The notes under the pieces are model-generated. The model made no database searches and was not told where the DNA came from. It was given only the letters and a program-made list of their open reading frames with translations. A stretch of DNA of 64,000 bases from Planctomycetota bacterium (GTDB lineage: Bacteria; Planctomycetota; Phycisphaerae; Phycisphaerales; Phycisphaeraceae): the NCBI GenBank assembly GCA_024276075.1, contig JAJRXX010000051.1, positions 1 to 64,000 on the forward strand, in the 5' to 3' direction. Positions 8,301 through 17,394 of this stretch are shown here, one piece after another. Position 1 is the first letter of the stretch. Every line of letters begins with the position of its first letter. The position numbers and the translations under genes were made by a program.

Positions 8301-9704
8301 TCAGACGTGCTGGAGCTTGTTGACGCCGTTGAGAGCCGCGACCTTGTACGCCTCAGCCAGTGTGGGAAAGTTGAAGACGTTGTGGATGAAGAAATCGACG
8401 GTGCCGTTGAACGCCATGACCGCTTGGCCGATGTGGATTAGCTCCGTCGCCCCGCTGCCGATGCAGTGCACACCTAGGATACGATGGTCTTCCTGGTGAA
8501 TCAATATCTTGAGCATGCCGATGGTGTCACCCAGTAGCTGACCACGGGCCAACTCGTCGTACCGGGCGATACCCGCTTCGTAGGGGATAGCGGCATCGGT
8601 CAACTGCTTCTCGGTCTTGCCGACCATTGATATCTCAGGCACAGCGTAGATGCCGAAAGGGAACAGCTCCGGCATGGAATGTATCTCGACGCCAAACGCG
8701 TGACATGCCGCCATGCGCCCCTGCTCCATGGCAGTACTGGCCAGTGCGGGGAACCCGATCACATCACCGACGGCGTAGACGTGTTCAGCATTAGTCTGAT
8801 AGTTCTCATTAACCGTCAGCCGCTCGCGGTCGTCGTACTCGATGCCCACGTTTTCCAGTCCCAGGTCCGCACAGACGCCTTGTCGCCCCACCGAGTAGAG
8901 CAGCGTCTCAGCTTTGAGGTGCTTACCCGATTCGAGCGTGGCCTGGACGCGGGCACCGCTGCCGTTATTGTTCTCGATCTTCTTGATACTATCGACCTTC
9001 TCACCCAGGCGCAGCGTGATGCCCATACGCCTCATGTGGTATTGAAACGCCTCAGCAATCTCGTAATCGAGAAAACCCAGCACCTGGTTGCGACCCTCGA
9101 CGAGCGTAACACGCACGCCCAGCGTCGCCATGATGCCCGCGTACTCGCACCCGATCACCCCACCACCGACGACGATCATGCTCTTGGGCAAGCGATCGAG
9201 CTTCAGCACACTGTCGGAGCAGAAAATGGTCTGGTCATTAAACGGGATATGATCGGGCTTGGCGGGCTTCGTTCCCACTCCGACAACAAATTTGTCCGCT
9301 GTCAAAAGCTCCGATTCATGGTGCCGCTGCACTTGCAGCAGTTGAGGACCTTCAAAATGAGCCCACCCCCAGATCAGATCAATGTTGTTCCGGTCAAAAG
9401 CGTCGCGGATCACGTTCAGTTCATTGTTGATCACCTGCTGACTGACGGAAATCAGGTCCGCAATCGTGACCTGACGCTTGACGCGGTGACGCCCACCGAA
9501 CAGGTCTCGCTTGCCCATGCCGGTCAAGTGCAGTGCCGCTTCGCGTAGGGCCTTGGACGGGATGGTCCCGGTATTGATCGCGGCACCGCCGACGACGTTG
9601 TTTTTTTCGATGATCGCAACACGTTTACCAAGCTTGGCAGCCTGAATGGCCGCCTTCTGACCCGCAGGGCCGGTCCCGATAACAACCAAGTCATAGTGCA
9701 TCAT
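8301..9704 (-). CDS. sthA: Soluble pyridine nucleotide transhydrogenase (Si-specific NAD(P)+ transhydrogenase)
   Basis: A 467-residue flavoprotein of the disulfide-reductase fold: FAD motif VVIGTGPAGQKAA at the N-terminus, NAD(P)-binding IVVGGGVIGCEYAG in the middle, and YAVGDVIGFPALASTAMEQGR near the C-terminal FAD site. Where dihydrolipoamide dehydrogenase and glutathione reductase have the redox CxxxxC, this protein has GGAAINTGTIPSKALREA, the pattern of SthA, which transfers hydride between NADPH and NAD+ without a disulfide. Cytosolic. ATG at 9704 is well placed. Its stop codon abuts repeat B1, and it is convergent with the glycosyltransferase gene. Confidence 0.9.
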   Translation of the reverse strand: MMHYDLVVIGTGPAGQKAAIQAAKLGKRVAIIEKNNVVGGAAINTGTIPSKALREAALHLTGMGKRDLFGGRHRVKRQVTIADLISVSQQVINNELNVIRDAFDRNNIDLIWGWAHFEGPQLLQVQRHHESELLTADKFVVGVGTKPAKPDHIPFNDQTIFCSDSVLKLDRLPKSMIVVGGGVIGCEYAGIMATLGVRVTLVEGRNQVLGFLDYEIAEAFQYHMRRMGITLRLGEKVDSIKKIENNNGSGARVQATLESGKHLKAETLLYSVGRQGVCADLGLENVGIEYDDRERLTVNENYQTNAEHVYAVGDVIGFPALASTAMEQGRMAACHAFGVEIHSMPELFPFGIYAVPEISMVGKTEKQLTDAAIPYEAGIARYDELARGQLLGDTIGMLKILIHQEDHRILGVHCIGSGATELIHIGQAVMAFNGTVDFFIHNVFNFPTLAEAYKVAALNGVNKLQHV

Positions 9705-10047
9705 GACTGTCTACGCCTCACGTTTCGCCCCCCGTGGCCAATGACACGAGCTTATGCCGTGTACATCGGTTAAACAGGAGGAGCGGGTTAACGGCGTAGG
9801 GGAACTCGACCGTACCGAGGAGGGTGTGTCAATGGAACACCACCCGGTACTGGTGAGCTTGGTGTACCAATTATTGCTTGAATGTGTAAAGCTGGAGGCT
9901 AGGCATTTTGTGAGATTTAACCAAGCCGATATGCCCCATTGAGCACCGCGACGAACCGCAACCGTCAGCGGGCTTCTTCACCACAAATACGCCACAACTC
10001 CGCTCGAACCCCACTTAGCCACGGGTTATTTATCCTACCGTTTAGCT
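9705..10047. other. Intergenic region between sthA and sod, with one module-E copy
   Basis: No convincing gene: the only open frame (62 codons from 9754) has no ribosome site or family resemblance. Bases 9946-9973 match the 28-bp module E (ACGA[A/G]CCGC[A/G]ACCGTCAG core) found in six other places in the window. The rest shows no structure I can name. Confidence 0.6.
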
Positions 10048-10683
10048 TCACTTCTTCGCTGCTGCGTAGTTCTCGCCGACTTTGGCCCAATTGACCACGT
10101 TCCACCAACTGGCGATATAGTCGGGACGCTTGTTCTGGTACTTGAGGTAGTAGGCATGCTCCCAGACGTCCAAGCCCAGGATCGGCGTACCGGGACATTC
10201 CGCGACGCCAGCCATCAAAGGGTTGTCCTGGTTCGGCGTCGAGCAGACGCAGACCTTGCCGCCCTCTTTCACGCACAACCATGCCCAGCCCGAGCCGAAC
10301 CGGGTGGCAGCGGCATTTGAGAATGCTTCTTTGAATGCTGCGAATCCGCCCAGGTCATTCTTAACCGCGTCTGCGAGCGGACCTGTAGGCTCACCCCCGC
10401 CGCCCTTACCCGCCGGGGCCATCACGGACCAGAATAGGCTGTGGTTGAAGTGACCGCCGCCGTTGTTGCGCACCGCACCGCGGATTTTTTCGGGGACGGC
10501 TGACAGGTTAGAAACCAGTTCCTCAATGCTCTTGGACTCCAAACCTGAGCCTTCGAGGGCGGCGTTGAGCTTGGCGACGTAGCCGGCGTGGTGCTTGCCG
10601 TGATGAATCTGCATGGTCTGGGCGTCGATCGAGGGCTCCAGTGCGTCGTGCGGATAGGACAAATCGGGCAGTGAGAAAGGCAT
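10048..10683 (-). CDS. Superoxide dismutase, Fe/Mn family
   Basis: The 211-residue protein carries all four metal ligands: His in [11 protein letters not shown], His in [10 protein letters not shown], and Asp and His in [12 protein letters not shown]. The stretch [13 protein letters not shown] and QDNPLMAG favour a manganese or cambialistic enzyme, though metal choice cannot be proved by eye. It converts superoxide to hydrogen peroxide and oxygen in the cytosol (no signal peptide). A good TAGGAG ribosome site precedes the ATG. Monocistronic. Confidence 0.93.
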   Translation of the reverse strand: MPFSLPDLSYPHDALEPSIDAQTMQIHHGKHHAGYVAKLNAALEGSGLESKSIEELVSNLSAVPEKIRGAVRNNGGGHFNHSLFWSVMAPAGKGGGGEPTGPLADAVKNDLGGFAAFKEAFSNAAATRFGSGWAWLCVKEGGKVCVCSTPNQDNPLMAGVAECPGTPILGLDVWEHAYYLKYQNKRPDYIASWWNVVNWAKVGENYAAAKK

Positions 10684-11282
10684 ACTATTTAACTCCTAGT
10701 CAATGCTTTAAGTACTTCTGAGGAATAGCGGTTGCGCCCCACGGCCAGCTTACCCGCAGCATACGAGGCATACGTATATTTATCGTTCACGGGCAGACCA
10801 GACCGATATAAACGGTACGAGCCTAGGTGTAACCCCACAAATTTTGTATCCATTAAGATGGTAAAAGCTAGCCTCATGCTGGTCAAGGTAAGCCAATGCG
10901 CTACGGCTTGCAATCTGTTGAATCCGCCCTGCGAGCGATGGGTTTTTCGCGCAAATACTTAATTTGACTATGTTTAGGATTGCACGACTTGTTTTTATAA
11001 TGGTCGGTGTATTTCGTCGGCTCGGCACGCAACGATTTTAACAAATTTTAATTGGAATGATTCCAAAAATGATTGAACAAAATGGGTATTTTGGTGGTAT
11101 ATTATGGGGACAGGAAAGAGCGAGAAAGCACCGCCCAGAACAACTCAATACGTACTGACGTAACAGCAGATTGGATGCGTCGGAAAATAGGAACCTCCGA
11201 CGCAAAGGTGCACACAGATGCCGGGAAAGGCAGCGGGCAGACCCAAGGGGCAGGGAAGACCGCTGAAAGGTAGGTAAAAGGG
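10684..11282. other. Long intergenic region / probable leader of the sigma factor gene
   Basis: About 600 bp between divergent sod and the sigma factor gene. The middle is AT-rich (10960-11105), consistent with promoters, including TTGAAC at 11073 with TATATT at 11098 (19-bp spacer, weak). A 66-codon frame at 11073-11273 lacks a plausible product and is treated as untranslated leader. A perfect hairpin in this leader is listed separately. Confidence 0.5.
11176..11204 (+). promoter_or_regulatory. Perfect 9-bp hairpin in the leader of the sigma factor gene
   Basis: TGCGTCGGA and TCCGACGCA form a perfect stem around an 11-base loop (AAATAGGAACC), 79 bases before the sigma factor ATG. There is no U-tract, so it is not a simple terminator. 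A role in mRNA stability or translation control is only inference. Confidence 0.5.
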
Positions 11283-12287
11283 ATGATATCAGCACTGAAC
11301 AAAAAACACTTCTCCCCCATGGAGCAAGCGAGGCGACACCACCGGGTGGCGGTCGTTGAATCGACGCATCAGTTCAGCCCGCAAGACGAGGCGACGCTGA
11401 AGCGGATTCTCAACGGCAAATGCGACTACGTCGACAATGAAATCTTCAGCAAGCCCGATGCTCAACAGCGTCTGCTCGCTGAGGTATCGCAAATCGCACA
11501 GCCAGACACGAGCTGGTACCACCCGCTGATGGACAAGATCACCGATCTCAGCAGGGTAGGCGGCAAAAAAATGGGCACGGTCCTGCTCACGGCTGCGCAG
11601 GAACGATCGCTGTTCATGCAGTTCAACTACTGCCGATACCGCGTTTCGGGGCTGCGTAAGCAGATCGGTGAGGACCCGGTCGATCCCCGCCTGGGCAGAG
11701 AAATCCTCGGGTGGTTTAGACAGGCTGAGGCGTACCGAGACCAAATCGCCCAGACAAACCTGGCGCTGGTCCTGGCGATGGCTAAGCGGACTCGCATGAA
11801 CGACGTGGACTTCGCGGACCTGGTGAGTGAAGGCAATATGGCCCTGCTGCGTGCGGCGGATAAATTCGACGTGGCGCGGGGGTTTAAGTTCTCCACGTAC
11901 GCCTGCCGAGCGATCCTCAAATCGTTCAGCAGAATGGGCGTGACGCACAGCCGATACCGCCAGTTGTTCCCGACGGACTTCGACCCGAAGTACGAGAAGT
12001 CAGATTACACGACGCGTAAGCGTGCCGAGCACGAGGAAGACTGCGTCGACGAGGTGCGTCAGATCGTCAATCAGAATCGGGCCGACCTGACCGACATCGA
12101 GCAATCGGTGATCGTACACCGTTTCGCATTGGGTAAGGCTCAGAAGAAGAACCAGCCCGAACCCAAGCCCCTGACGCTTGAACAGGTAGGGCGTGTGATC
12201 GGCGTGACGAAAGAGCGTGTGCGTCAAATTCAGAATAAGGCGCTCGACAAGATCCGTCAGTCGCTCGAAGACGACTTCTTGGGCTGA
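11283..12287 (+). CDS. Sigma-70 family RNA polymerase sigma factor, divergent planctomycete type
   Basis: The 334-residue protein has region 2 at about residues 155-220 (LALVLAMAKRTRMNDVDFADLVSEGNMALLRAADKFD, then GFKFSTYACRAILKSFSR) and region 4 at the C-terminus (LTLEQVGRVIGVTKERVRQIQNKALDKI, a helix-turn-helix). The segment where housekeeping factors have region 2.4/3.0 (WWIRQAI..RTIRIP) is replaced by CRAILKSFSRMGVTHSRYRQ, so promoter preference is probably not that of RpoD. The N-terminal 130 residues include a region 1.2-like part but are otherwise unlike standard factors. Start ATG 11283 has AAAAGGG upstream. A strong terminator follows at 12323. Confidence 0.88.
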   Translation: MISALNKKHFSPMEQARRHHRVAVVESTHQFSPQDEATLKRILNGKCDYVDNEIFSKPDAQQRLLAEVSQIAQPDTSWYHPLMDKITDLSRVGGKKMGTVLLTAAQERSLFMQFNYCRYRVSGLRKQIGEDPVDPRLGREILGWFRQAEAYRDQIAQTNLALVLAMAKRTRMNDVDFADLVSEGNMALLRAADKFDVARGFKFSTYACRAILKSFSRMGVTHSRYRQLFPTDFDPKYEKSDYTTRKRAEHEEDCVDEVRQIVNQNRADLTDIEQSVIVHRFALGKAQKKNQPEPKPLTLEQVGRVIGVTKERVRQIQNKALDKIRQSLEDDFLG

Positions 12288-12322
12288 TATTTCGTCGCGG
12301 GTCTTAATTTAAACTACAACCA

Positions 12323-12356
12323 AGCTGTGGCTGCGAGTGCGGCCACAGCTTTTTTT
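12323..12356 (+). terminator. Rho-independent terminator after the sigma factor gene
   Basis: AGCTGTGGC and GCCACAGCT form a perfect 9-bp stem with a 10-base loop, followed by seven T residues. It lies 36 bp after the sigma factor stop and just before dtd. Confidence 0.92.
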
Positions 12357-12368
12357 ACGGAGGCTATG

Positions 12369-12818
12369 ATGCGTGTGCTGCTCCAACGGGTGACGTCGGC
12401 TGCGGTAAGGGTAGCCGATGAAACGGTCGGACAGATCGGCGAGGGGCTGGTCCTGCTAGTCGGCGTGGGGCATGACGACGGTGAGCCTGAAGCCGACAAG
12501 CTGGCTGGAAAAATCGCAGGCTTGCGTATTTTTAACGACGAGTCGGGGCGGTTTGATCGTTCGCTGCTGGACGTTGGGGGTGGTGTGCTGGTGGTGTCGC
12601 AGTTCACGCTATACGCCGATAGCCGCAAGGGGCGTCGTCCCAGCTTTACGGATGCTGCTCAGCCAGAACAGGCGCGAGAGTTATTCGATTACTTCGTGGC
12701 GAAGCTGCGCGGACTGGGAATCAATCCGGTCGAGACAGGCAAATTCGGCGAGCACATGTCCGTGGACATCCACAACGACGGGCCGGTGACGATCTGGCTC
12801 GATAGCGATGAATGGTGA
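12369..12818 (+). CDS. dtd: D-aminoacyl-tRNA deacylase
   Basis: The 149-residue protein starts [15 protein letters not shown] and has both Dtd active-site motifs: [17 protein letters not shown] (the SQFTLY motif) and [11 protein letters not shown] (the NxGPVT-type motif, here Asn-Asp-Gly-Pro). Dtd hydrolyses D-amino acids wrongly attached to tRNA, and also Gly-tRNA(Ala), in the cytosol. Two ATGs in a row occur at 12366 and 12369; the second is chosen since GGAGG ends five bases before it. Confidence 0.94.
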   Translation: MRVLLQRVTSAAVRVADETVGQIGEGLVLLVGVGHDDGEPEADKLAGKIAGLRIFNDESGRFDRSLLDVGGGVLVVSQFTLYADSRKGRRPSFTDAAQPEQARELFDYFVAKLRGLGINPVETGKFGEHMSVDIHNDGPVTIWLDSDEW

Positions 12819-12826
12819 TGGGGTAG

Positions 12827-12855
12827 TTAGCCCCACGTGATTCACGCGGGGCTAA
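12827..12855 (+). terminator. Hairpin after dtd, possible terminator
   Basis: TTAGCCCC-a-CGTG-att-CACG-c-GGGGCTAA folds into a long near-perfect stem nine bases after the dtd stop. No T-run follows, so it may be a terminator without U-tract or a 3'-end stabiliser. Confidence 0.5.
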
Positions 12856-12895
12856 GTGAGGTCGAACCCGAGGTGGGGTTAATGGGTAGAATCCC

Positions 12896-13438
12896 ATGAT
12901 GCTCCCTGGCAGTGAGGTCCAATCCGAGGTCGTGTTCGAGGGTGTGCGTTTTGACGTGCACCGCGTGGCTCTTCCGGGGCGGACGGGCGAGGCCGTGACG
13001 CGTGACGCGGTCGTGACGCCAGGGGCTGTGGTAATTTTGCCCGTACTCGACGACCAGACGGTGGTGCTGATCCGCAACGAGCGCTTTGCGGTGGGCCAAA
13101 CGCTCTGGGAGCTTCCCGCGGGTACGATCGAGGCAGGCGAGGAGCCTTCGCTTTGTGCACGCCGTGAGCTTGAAGAGGAAGCGGGCTACCGAGCGCGTGA
13201 GATCGAGCCGATGATTGAATTTTACCCCAGCCCGGGTATCTGCACGGAGCATATGCACGCGTATCTGGCGAGGGGGCTCGAACACGTGGGACAGAAGCTC
13301 GACCAGAACGAGCGGATTACTGTTGAAGCTGTAGCACTGGAGCGGTCGATCCAGATGGTGCGGGACCACACGATCCGCGATGGAAAGACGATTGCGGTGC
13401 TGCTTTATTACCGTTTTTTGATGACGGAGCGAGGCTGA
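12896..13438 (+). CDS. NUDIX hydrolase, ADP-ribose pyrophosphatase-like
   Basis: The Nudix box G-x5-E-x7-REUxEExGU is complete (GTIEAGEEPSLCARRELEEEAGY). Upstream VVILPVLDDQTVVLIRNERFAVGQTLWELPAGTIE and downstream FYPSPGICTEHMHAYLARGL are the layout of ADP-ribose pyrophosphatases (NudF-like), which split ADP-ribose to AMP and ribose-5-phosphate with Mg. 180 residues, a normal size. Start is ATG 12896 or the next codon at 12899. Its stop overlaps the ATG of the rhomboid gene by one base, so the two are translated from one mRNA. Confidence 0.9.
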   Translation: MMLPGSEVQSEVVFEGVRFDVHRVALPGRTGEAVTRDAVVTPGAVVILPVLDDQTVVLIRNERFAVGQTLWELPAGTIEAGEEPSLCARRELEEEAGYRAREIEPMIEFYPSPGICTEHMHAYLARGLEHVGQKLDQNERITVEAVALERSIQMVRDHTIRDGKTIAVLLYYRFLMTERG

Positions 13439-14292
13439 TGGGCTGGCAAGACAGACAATATAATCAGAGCGGGGGCGGATTCGGCGAACGGTTGTCGAGC
13501 GCGTCGGTGGTAACGTGGCTGCTGGGGATCAACGGCGTGGTGTTCCTGCTCGACTCGATGCTGGGCGGCAGCACACGGGGCAGCGCGTTGGCGCCGTCAG
13601 GCTGGGGGCACTTCAGCGTCGATAAGGCGATCACCGGTCTACAGATTTGGCGCGGGGTGACGTACCAGTTCCTGCATGCCAATTTTTTTCACTTGTTTTT
13701 CAATATGCTCGCGCTGTATTACTTCGGCCCGCTGATGGAGCGTTGGTGGGGTAGCAGGCGATTTTTGGCGTTTTATCTGCTGTGCGGGTTGGGGGCTGCG
13801 GCGTTGTTTACGCTGATGGTGTTCACGGGTGTGCTCGACGTGGCTTCGTGGCGGCCTCTGGTGGGAGCATCGGGTTGTATCTTCGGCATCCTAGTGGGCT
13901 GCGCGATGCTGTACCCGGACCAGCGTGTGATGCTGCTGTTTCCGCCGATCCCGATGACGCTGCGGACACTGGCGTTGGTGTTCCTGGGGCTAGCGGTGTT
14001 ATCGATTGTGTTCGGTTCTCAAAATGCCGGGGGCGAAGCGGCGCATCTGGGCGGCGCGGCGCTGGGTTGGCTTCTGATAAAAAACCCACGGTGGTTGGAC
14101 TTTGCCGATCGGGTGTCTGTGTCCAAATTTCGCCAACAGATCAAACAGGCGCAACGCCAATCGGCGGTCAAGGAAGACGCCCAGGTCGACAAAATCCTCG
14201 ACAAGGTCCGCGAGCACGGCCTGGCAAGCCTGACGGATCGAGAGAAGAAGATTTTGCAGCGAGCGACGGACCGTCAGAAAGACGCGGGATAG
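13438..14292 (+). CDS. Rhomboid family intramembrane serine protease
   Basis: The 284-residue protein has six predicted membrane segments between about residues 22 and 215. The catalytic dyad is visible: Ser in GASGCIFG (about residue 143) and His in EAAHLGGAALGW (about residue 201). HANFFHLFFNM is the conserved loop/TM2 region. It should cleave membrane proteins within the bilayer; substrates are unknown. A soluble C-terminal tail (about 215-284) rich in Lys, Gln and Asp ends in LASLTDREKKILQRAT, seen in planctomycete and Bacteroidetes rhomboids. Cotranscribed with the NUDIX gene. Confidence 0.93.
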   Translation: MGWQDRQYNQSGGGFGERLSSASVVTWLLGINGVVFLLDSMLGGSTRGSALAPSGWGHFSVDKAITGLQIWRGVTYQFLHANFFHLFFNMLALYYFGPLMERWWGSRRFLAFYLLCGLGAAALFTLMVFTGVLDVASWRPLVGASGCIFGILVGCAMLYPDQRVMLLFPPIPMTLRTLALVFLGLAVLSIVFGSQNAGGEAAHLGGAALGWLLIKNPRWLDFADRVSVSKFRQQIKQAQRQSAVKEDAQVDKILDKVREHGLASLTDREKKILQRATDRQKDAG

Positions 14293-14315
14293 TTTGTTCG
14301 TTATTTATGGTTAAG

Positions 14316-14344
14316 CAAAAAACCCCTTCCTGAAGGTCGGGGTT
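14316..14344 (-). terminator. Rho-independent terminator on the minus strand
   Basis: Read on the minus strand, AACCCC...GGGGTT closes a hairpin followed by a run of T. It would terminate the PEP-CTERM gene ending at 14512, but repeat D1 (14389-14514) now lies between the stop codon and this hairpin. Confidence 0.7.
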
Positions 14345-14388
14345 CGTTACGGTTGCGCACGAATTTAATCCAGGTCCGTACGAAAACC

Positions 14389-14514
14389 TAGAGCAACTGG
14401 CGTCAACATTCTCCATCTTGATTGGATCGCAGGTGTAATAAACATCTGTATTTCACGGCTTGCAAGCAAGCCGTGCCACCCGATCAATGGATATTAATTA
14501 CGCCAAGTGCTCTA
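14389..14514. repeat. Family D TA-bounded inverted-repeat element, copy D1 (126 bp)
   Basis: Starts TAGAGCAACTGGCGTC and ends, on the other strand, TAGAGCACTTGGCGTA. The centre holds the perfect palindrome ACGGCTTGCAAGCAAGCCGT-type core. Exactly the same length as D2 and D3. Its terminal CTA (14512-14514) is the TAG stop codon of the minus-strand PEP-CTERM gene. Confidence 0.92.
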
Positions 14515-16656
14515 AAGACGTGTATCCCTGTTTAATTGTCGGCGGCGGGTTACGATCAGGCCTAAGAAGGTTACGAGCATCGCGGTGGTCGGCTCGGGCA
14601 CAACGGAGATAGACCCGGTGGTCAGCAAAGACGACGTGTCGAATGACAGCCCGCCGGCGAGTGAGGGGAGATTAATCGCGTCGAATGTCCCGGTCAGTGA
14701 GCCGAAGTCGAGCAGGTCAAAGGTATCGCCAAAGGTAGGAGCAAAGTTGTTTAGCAATTGGATGTCGAGTGTACCGTCGGCTGCGAGGTTGCCGGTGATG
14801 TTGAGATGGTCGTATTCGGTGCCGAGTGTTGTGCCGGCGAGTTCGAGGATGAGTGTTGCGGCTGTCCCGAGCGATACGTCGCCAGTGATCTGAACATCGG
14901 AGGGGCTATCGCCTGGGCTGTAGGTGCCGTTGAAGGTGATCAGGTTGCTGGTGCCGCTAAAGTTGGCGCCGCCGGAGACGAGCCCGTTGTTAAAGGTGAC
15001 GGTGCCTGCGACGTTGATGGTGGACCCGGCGGGCGAATGCACGTCGCCGTTCACAGTCGCGTTGATCAGGTTGAGTGTGCCGAGGTTGGTCAGTCCGTCG
15101 GCGTTGTTTCCGCCACCGGAGGTGGGTATCCCGTCGCCTGCGAAGGTGGCTGTGGCATTGACTAGCGTTAATTCGCCAGAGGTGTTGTTTGTCATGGCGT
15201 CGGTGTAGGTTAGGGAGCCGTTTATGACACTGATCTGCCCGTTGTTTGTGCCACCCGCGGCAGAGAAGCTCGCTGTCGAGCCGTTGATCAGCAGTTGCCC
15301 GCCGGCGTCGACGTTTCCGGTGGCGTTGGTCACGTTTACAGCCATGCCCGGTTGGAGGACCAGCGTTGATCCAAGCAGTCCCGCAGCCCCAATGGTCAGG
15401 CTGGAATTGGTGAGGTTTAGCGTTCCCTGGTCGAAGTCGAAGGTGCCAAGAATGTTGAGCGACCCGGTCGAGAGCGTTCCGCCGTTGAGTGCGAGTCGTT
15501 CGCCGGCGATGATCGTGGAGGTTCCGGTGACCTCGAGGGTGTGTACGGAGGTGATTTCGGGTGTGGCCCCGAACATGGCGATGGTCGTAGCGTCTAAAGT
15601 AAGGCTGCTGTTGAACTGGAGTGTGCCGGCGTTGAAATTAAAAGTACCTCCCGTTGTGTTCAGTAATTGGGCATTCGTGAATGTGCCGGTGTTTAGATTA
15701 AGTATTCCTCCCGCTGAGAGGTCTATCAAGTCTGCGGTAGGGTGTGTGCCGCCGTTGAGATTGACGGTGCCGGGGCTCCAGATTTTGAGTGTATTGACGA
15801 CTGAGACGTTCGCGCCGGTGTTGATATTGAGGATGCCGGAGTTAGCGAAGGTTGCTTGAGCTGTATCACTACCCCCGACGTAGAGGCTGTCTGTGTTAGT
15901 CCAGGTTGAGTTGGTGACGGTGACGGTACTGGGGTTAGTGAGGTCGGTCTGGCCGATCTGGCCGATCTGGCCGATGGCACTGTTGACGGTCCTACCGTTT
16001 TCGATGTTCAGCGTGCCTGAGCCGTCGGAGCCGACGACAAGCTGATTGGCGGTGGTCAATTTTGAATTGGTCCCGGTGACGGTGACGATGCCAGTGGAGC
16101 CGCGGCTAACTCCGAGGATCGTATCGCTGTTGCTGGTGACGGCGCCGCCGTTTTCGATGTTGAGCGTGGCTGATCCTGCGGAGCCGACGAAAAGCTGATT
16201 GGCGCTGGTCAATTTCGAATTGGTCCCGGTGACGGTGACGATGCTGATGGAGGGTAGGCTATGTCCGAGGTTGATACCGCCGTTGCTGTTGACGGCCCCG
16301 CCGTTTTCAATGTCCAGCGAGCTGGTGTTGGGTACGCCAAATAGTAGGACTAGGCCAACATTCAATGAGGAAAGACTGGTCGAGAGGGTATCCCAGGTGG
16401 CGCCAGCGCCCTTGACGGTGACAGAAGATTGATCGAAGAGGGTACCATTAAGACTGGTGACGCTCGTTAGGCCGTTGCCGTCTGTTGTGTTATCAATCAG
16501 CAGCTCGCCGGTGGCGGCAAGGCCTATGGACAGGGTTTGGGTGGGGAGGATGGTGGTCGGGTCGGGGGAGACGTTGCCGATCGTGATGACATCGGCGTGG
16601 GCGAGGGGCGTCGATAGCGCGGCTATAACGGCGAGAGGTCGTGCGAATCGTGGCAT
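14512..16656 (-). CDS. PEP-CTERM sorted surface protein with beta-strand repeats
   Basis: A 714-residue secreted protein. The signal peptide is MPRFARPLAVIAALSTPLAHA, which fixes the start at 16656 rather than a longer in-frame option at 16701. The body consists of repeats such as VTVTGTNSKLTTANQLVVGS followed by GTLNIENGG, resembling the T5SS/PEP-CTERM-associated repeat, expected to form a beta-helix. The C-terminus VVPEPTTAMLVTFLGLIVTRRR is a PEP-CTERM tail (PEP motif, membrane segment, basic cluster) recognised by an exosortase, which is not in the window. Eight residues follow the Arg cluster and end at a TAG provided by repeat D1. Low-complexity Gly/Thr/Asn composition. Likely envelope or matrix protein. 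Confidence 0.9.
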   Translation of the reverse strand: MPRFARPLAVIAALSTPLAHADVITIGNVSPDPTTILPTQTLSIGLAATGELLIDNTTDGNGLTSVTSLNGTLFDQSSVTVKGAGATWDTLSTSLSSLNVGLVLLFGVPNTSSLDIENGGAVNSNGGINLGHSLPSISIVTVTGTNSKLTSANQLFVGSAGSATLNIENGGAVTSNSDTILGVSRGSTGIVTVTGTNSKLTTANQLVVGSDGSGTLNIENGRTVNSAIGQIGQIGQTDLTNPSTVTVTNSTWTNTDSLYVGGSDTAQATFANSGILNINTGANVSVVNTLKIWSPGTVNLNGGTHPTADLIDLSAGGILNLNTGTFTNAQLLNTTGGTFNFNAGTLQFNSSLTLDATTIAMFGATPEITSVHTLEVTGTSTIIAGERLALNGGTLSTGSLNILGTFDFDQGTLNLTNSSLTIGAAGLLGSTLVLQPGMAVNVTNATGNVDAGGQLLINGSTASFSAAGGTNNGQISVINGSLTYTDAMTNNTSGELTLVNATATFAGDGIPTSGGGNNADGLTNLGTLNLINATVNGDVHSPAGSTINVAGTVTFNNGLVSGGANFSGTSNLITFNGTYSPGDSPSDVQITGDVSLGTAATLILELAGTTLGTEYDHLNITGNLAADGTLDIQLLNNFAPTFGDTFDLLDFGSLTGTFDAINLPSLAGGLSFDTSSLLTTGSISVVPEPTTAMLVTFLGLIVTRRRQLNRDTRL

Positions 16657-17019
16657 GGTGGGCTTACTCCGTTCCTGGTGTGCTGAACTTTTAGGCTGCA
16701 CGATCGGGAGGTTTGATAAAAGGAAAATGCGGCAGGTCGGTGGCGTGCCCCACGCACTTTGCGGCCCAAATCCTTCTCCTTGAGCATGGCGCCTTAATAT
16801 GGTGCCTTATTGTAGAGCCGGAGAGCCCGAAAGCCAAGGATTAATTACAGGAAACGCCGCTGTTATCGACGGAAAGATCGCGGTTCGTGGTTGGTGGCTG
16901 ATAGGGGTTTGGGTACGAAAAACAACCTCGACTCTAAGCCAAGGTTATTCGCACATTACAGTTATTCGCACGCCACCAAAGCGGGTAGTGGTTACGAACC
17001 CGAATCTAGCTGTGCCTGT
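16657..17019. other. Intergenic region upstream of the first PEP-CTERM gene
   Basis: About 360 bp that must hold the promoter of the minus-strand PEP-CTERM gene. The GGAG about ten bases before its ATG is the ribosome site. No gene, repeat family or clear -35/-10 pair could be assigned. Confidence 0.5.
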
Positions 17020-17349
17020 TTAGCTGACGGGTCTGTTGGGCGGCCACATGAGGCATCGCTTGAATTTGGTCTTGAACGCGACGCTGTAGCTTTCGCCCGG
17101 TTGGACCTGCGTCACCTCGCACAGGCACTCGATGCTGAACGTGTAGGAGAACAACAGCGCCAGCCAAATCTCATCACCCACAGTCAAGGGGTCCGTCGGG
17201 CCGGCAATGGTGGCATGCGAATCTTCAAAATCCAATAGCTCGCCGGTCAACACCTGATTGTCAGACAAAGCCACACGCGTCTTTACGACGGCTTCGAGAA
17301 GCTCCGACGGTGACTCGGTCTGCCTCGATTGCATCATGCATGTGCTCAT
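17020..17349 (-). CDS. Small hypothetical protein, possibly PilZ-like
   Basis: A 109-residue protein without signal or membrane segments. The order of short beta strands, TRVALSDNQVLTGELLDFEDSHATIAG, then GDEIWLALLFSYTFSIECLCEVTQVQPGESYSVAFK, resembles the six-stranded barrel of PilZ proteins, but the c-di-GMP motifs RxxxR and DxSxxG are not present in canonical form (LLDFEDSHATIAG is the nearest). So it is either a degenerate PilZ domain or an unrelated small barrel. Start could be any of three Met codons (17349, 17337, 17334). Repeat D2 lies 45 bp upstream, in the probable promoter region. Confidence 0.5.
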   Translation of the reverse strand: MSTCMMQSRQTESPSELLEAVVKTRVALSDNQVLTGELLDFEDSHATIAGPTDPLTVGDEIWLALLFSYTFSIECLCEVTQVQPGESYSVAFKTKFKRCLMWPPNRPVS

Positions 17350-17394
17350 GGCCTACCCCTGTGCAATGATGACCCCGTGCCTACGCAACACTTC

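Noticed and set aside
8679-9548. 289-codon plus-strand frame opposite sthA
   Set aside because: Fully antisense to a strongly supported flavoprotein gene; no recognisable motif.
9754-9942. 62-codon frame between sthA and sod
   Set aside because: No ribosome site, no family resemblance, ends next to a repeat module.
11073-11273. 66-codon frame upstream of the sigma factor gene
   Set aside because: Contains the leader hairpin, has unusual codon use and no recognisable product; better explained as untranslated leader.
15224-15859. 211-codon plus-strand frame opposite the first PEP-CTERM gene
   Set aside because: Antisense shadow produced by repeat composition, with Val/Pro-rich nonsense sequence.
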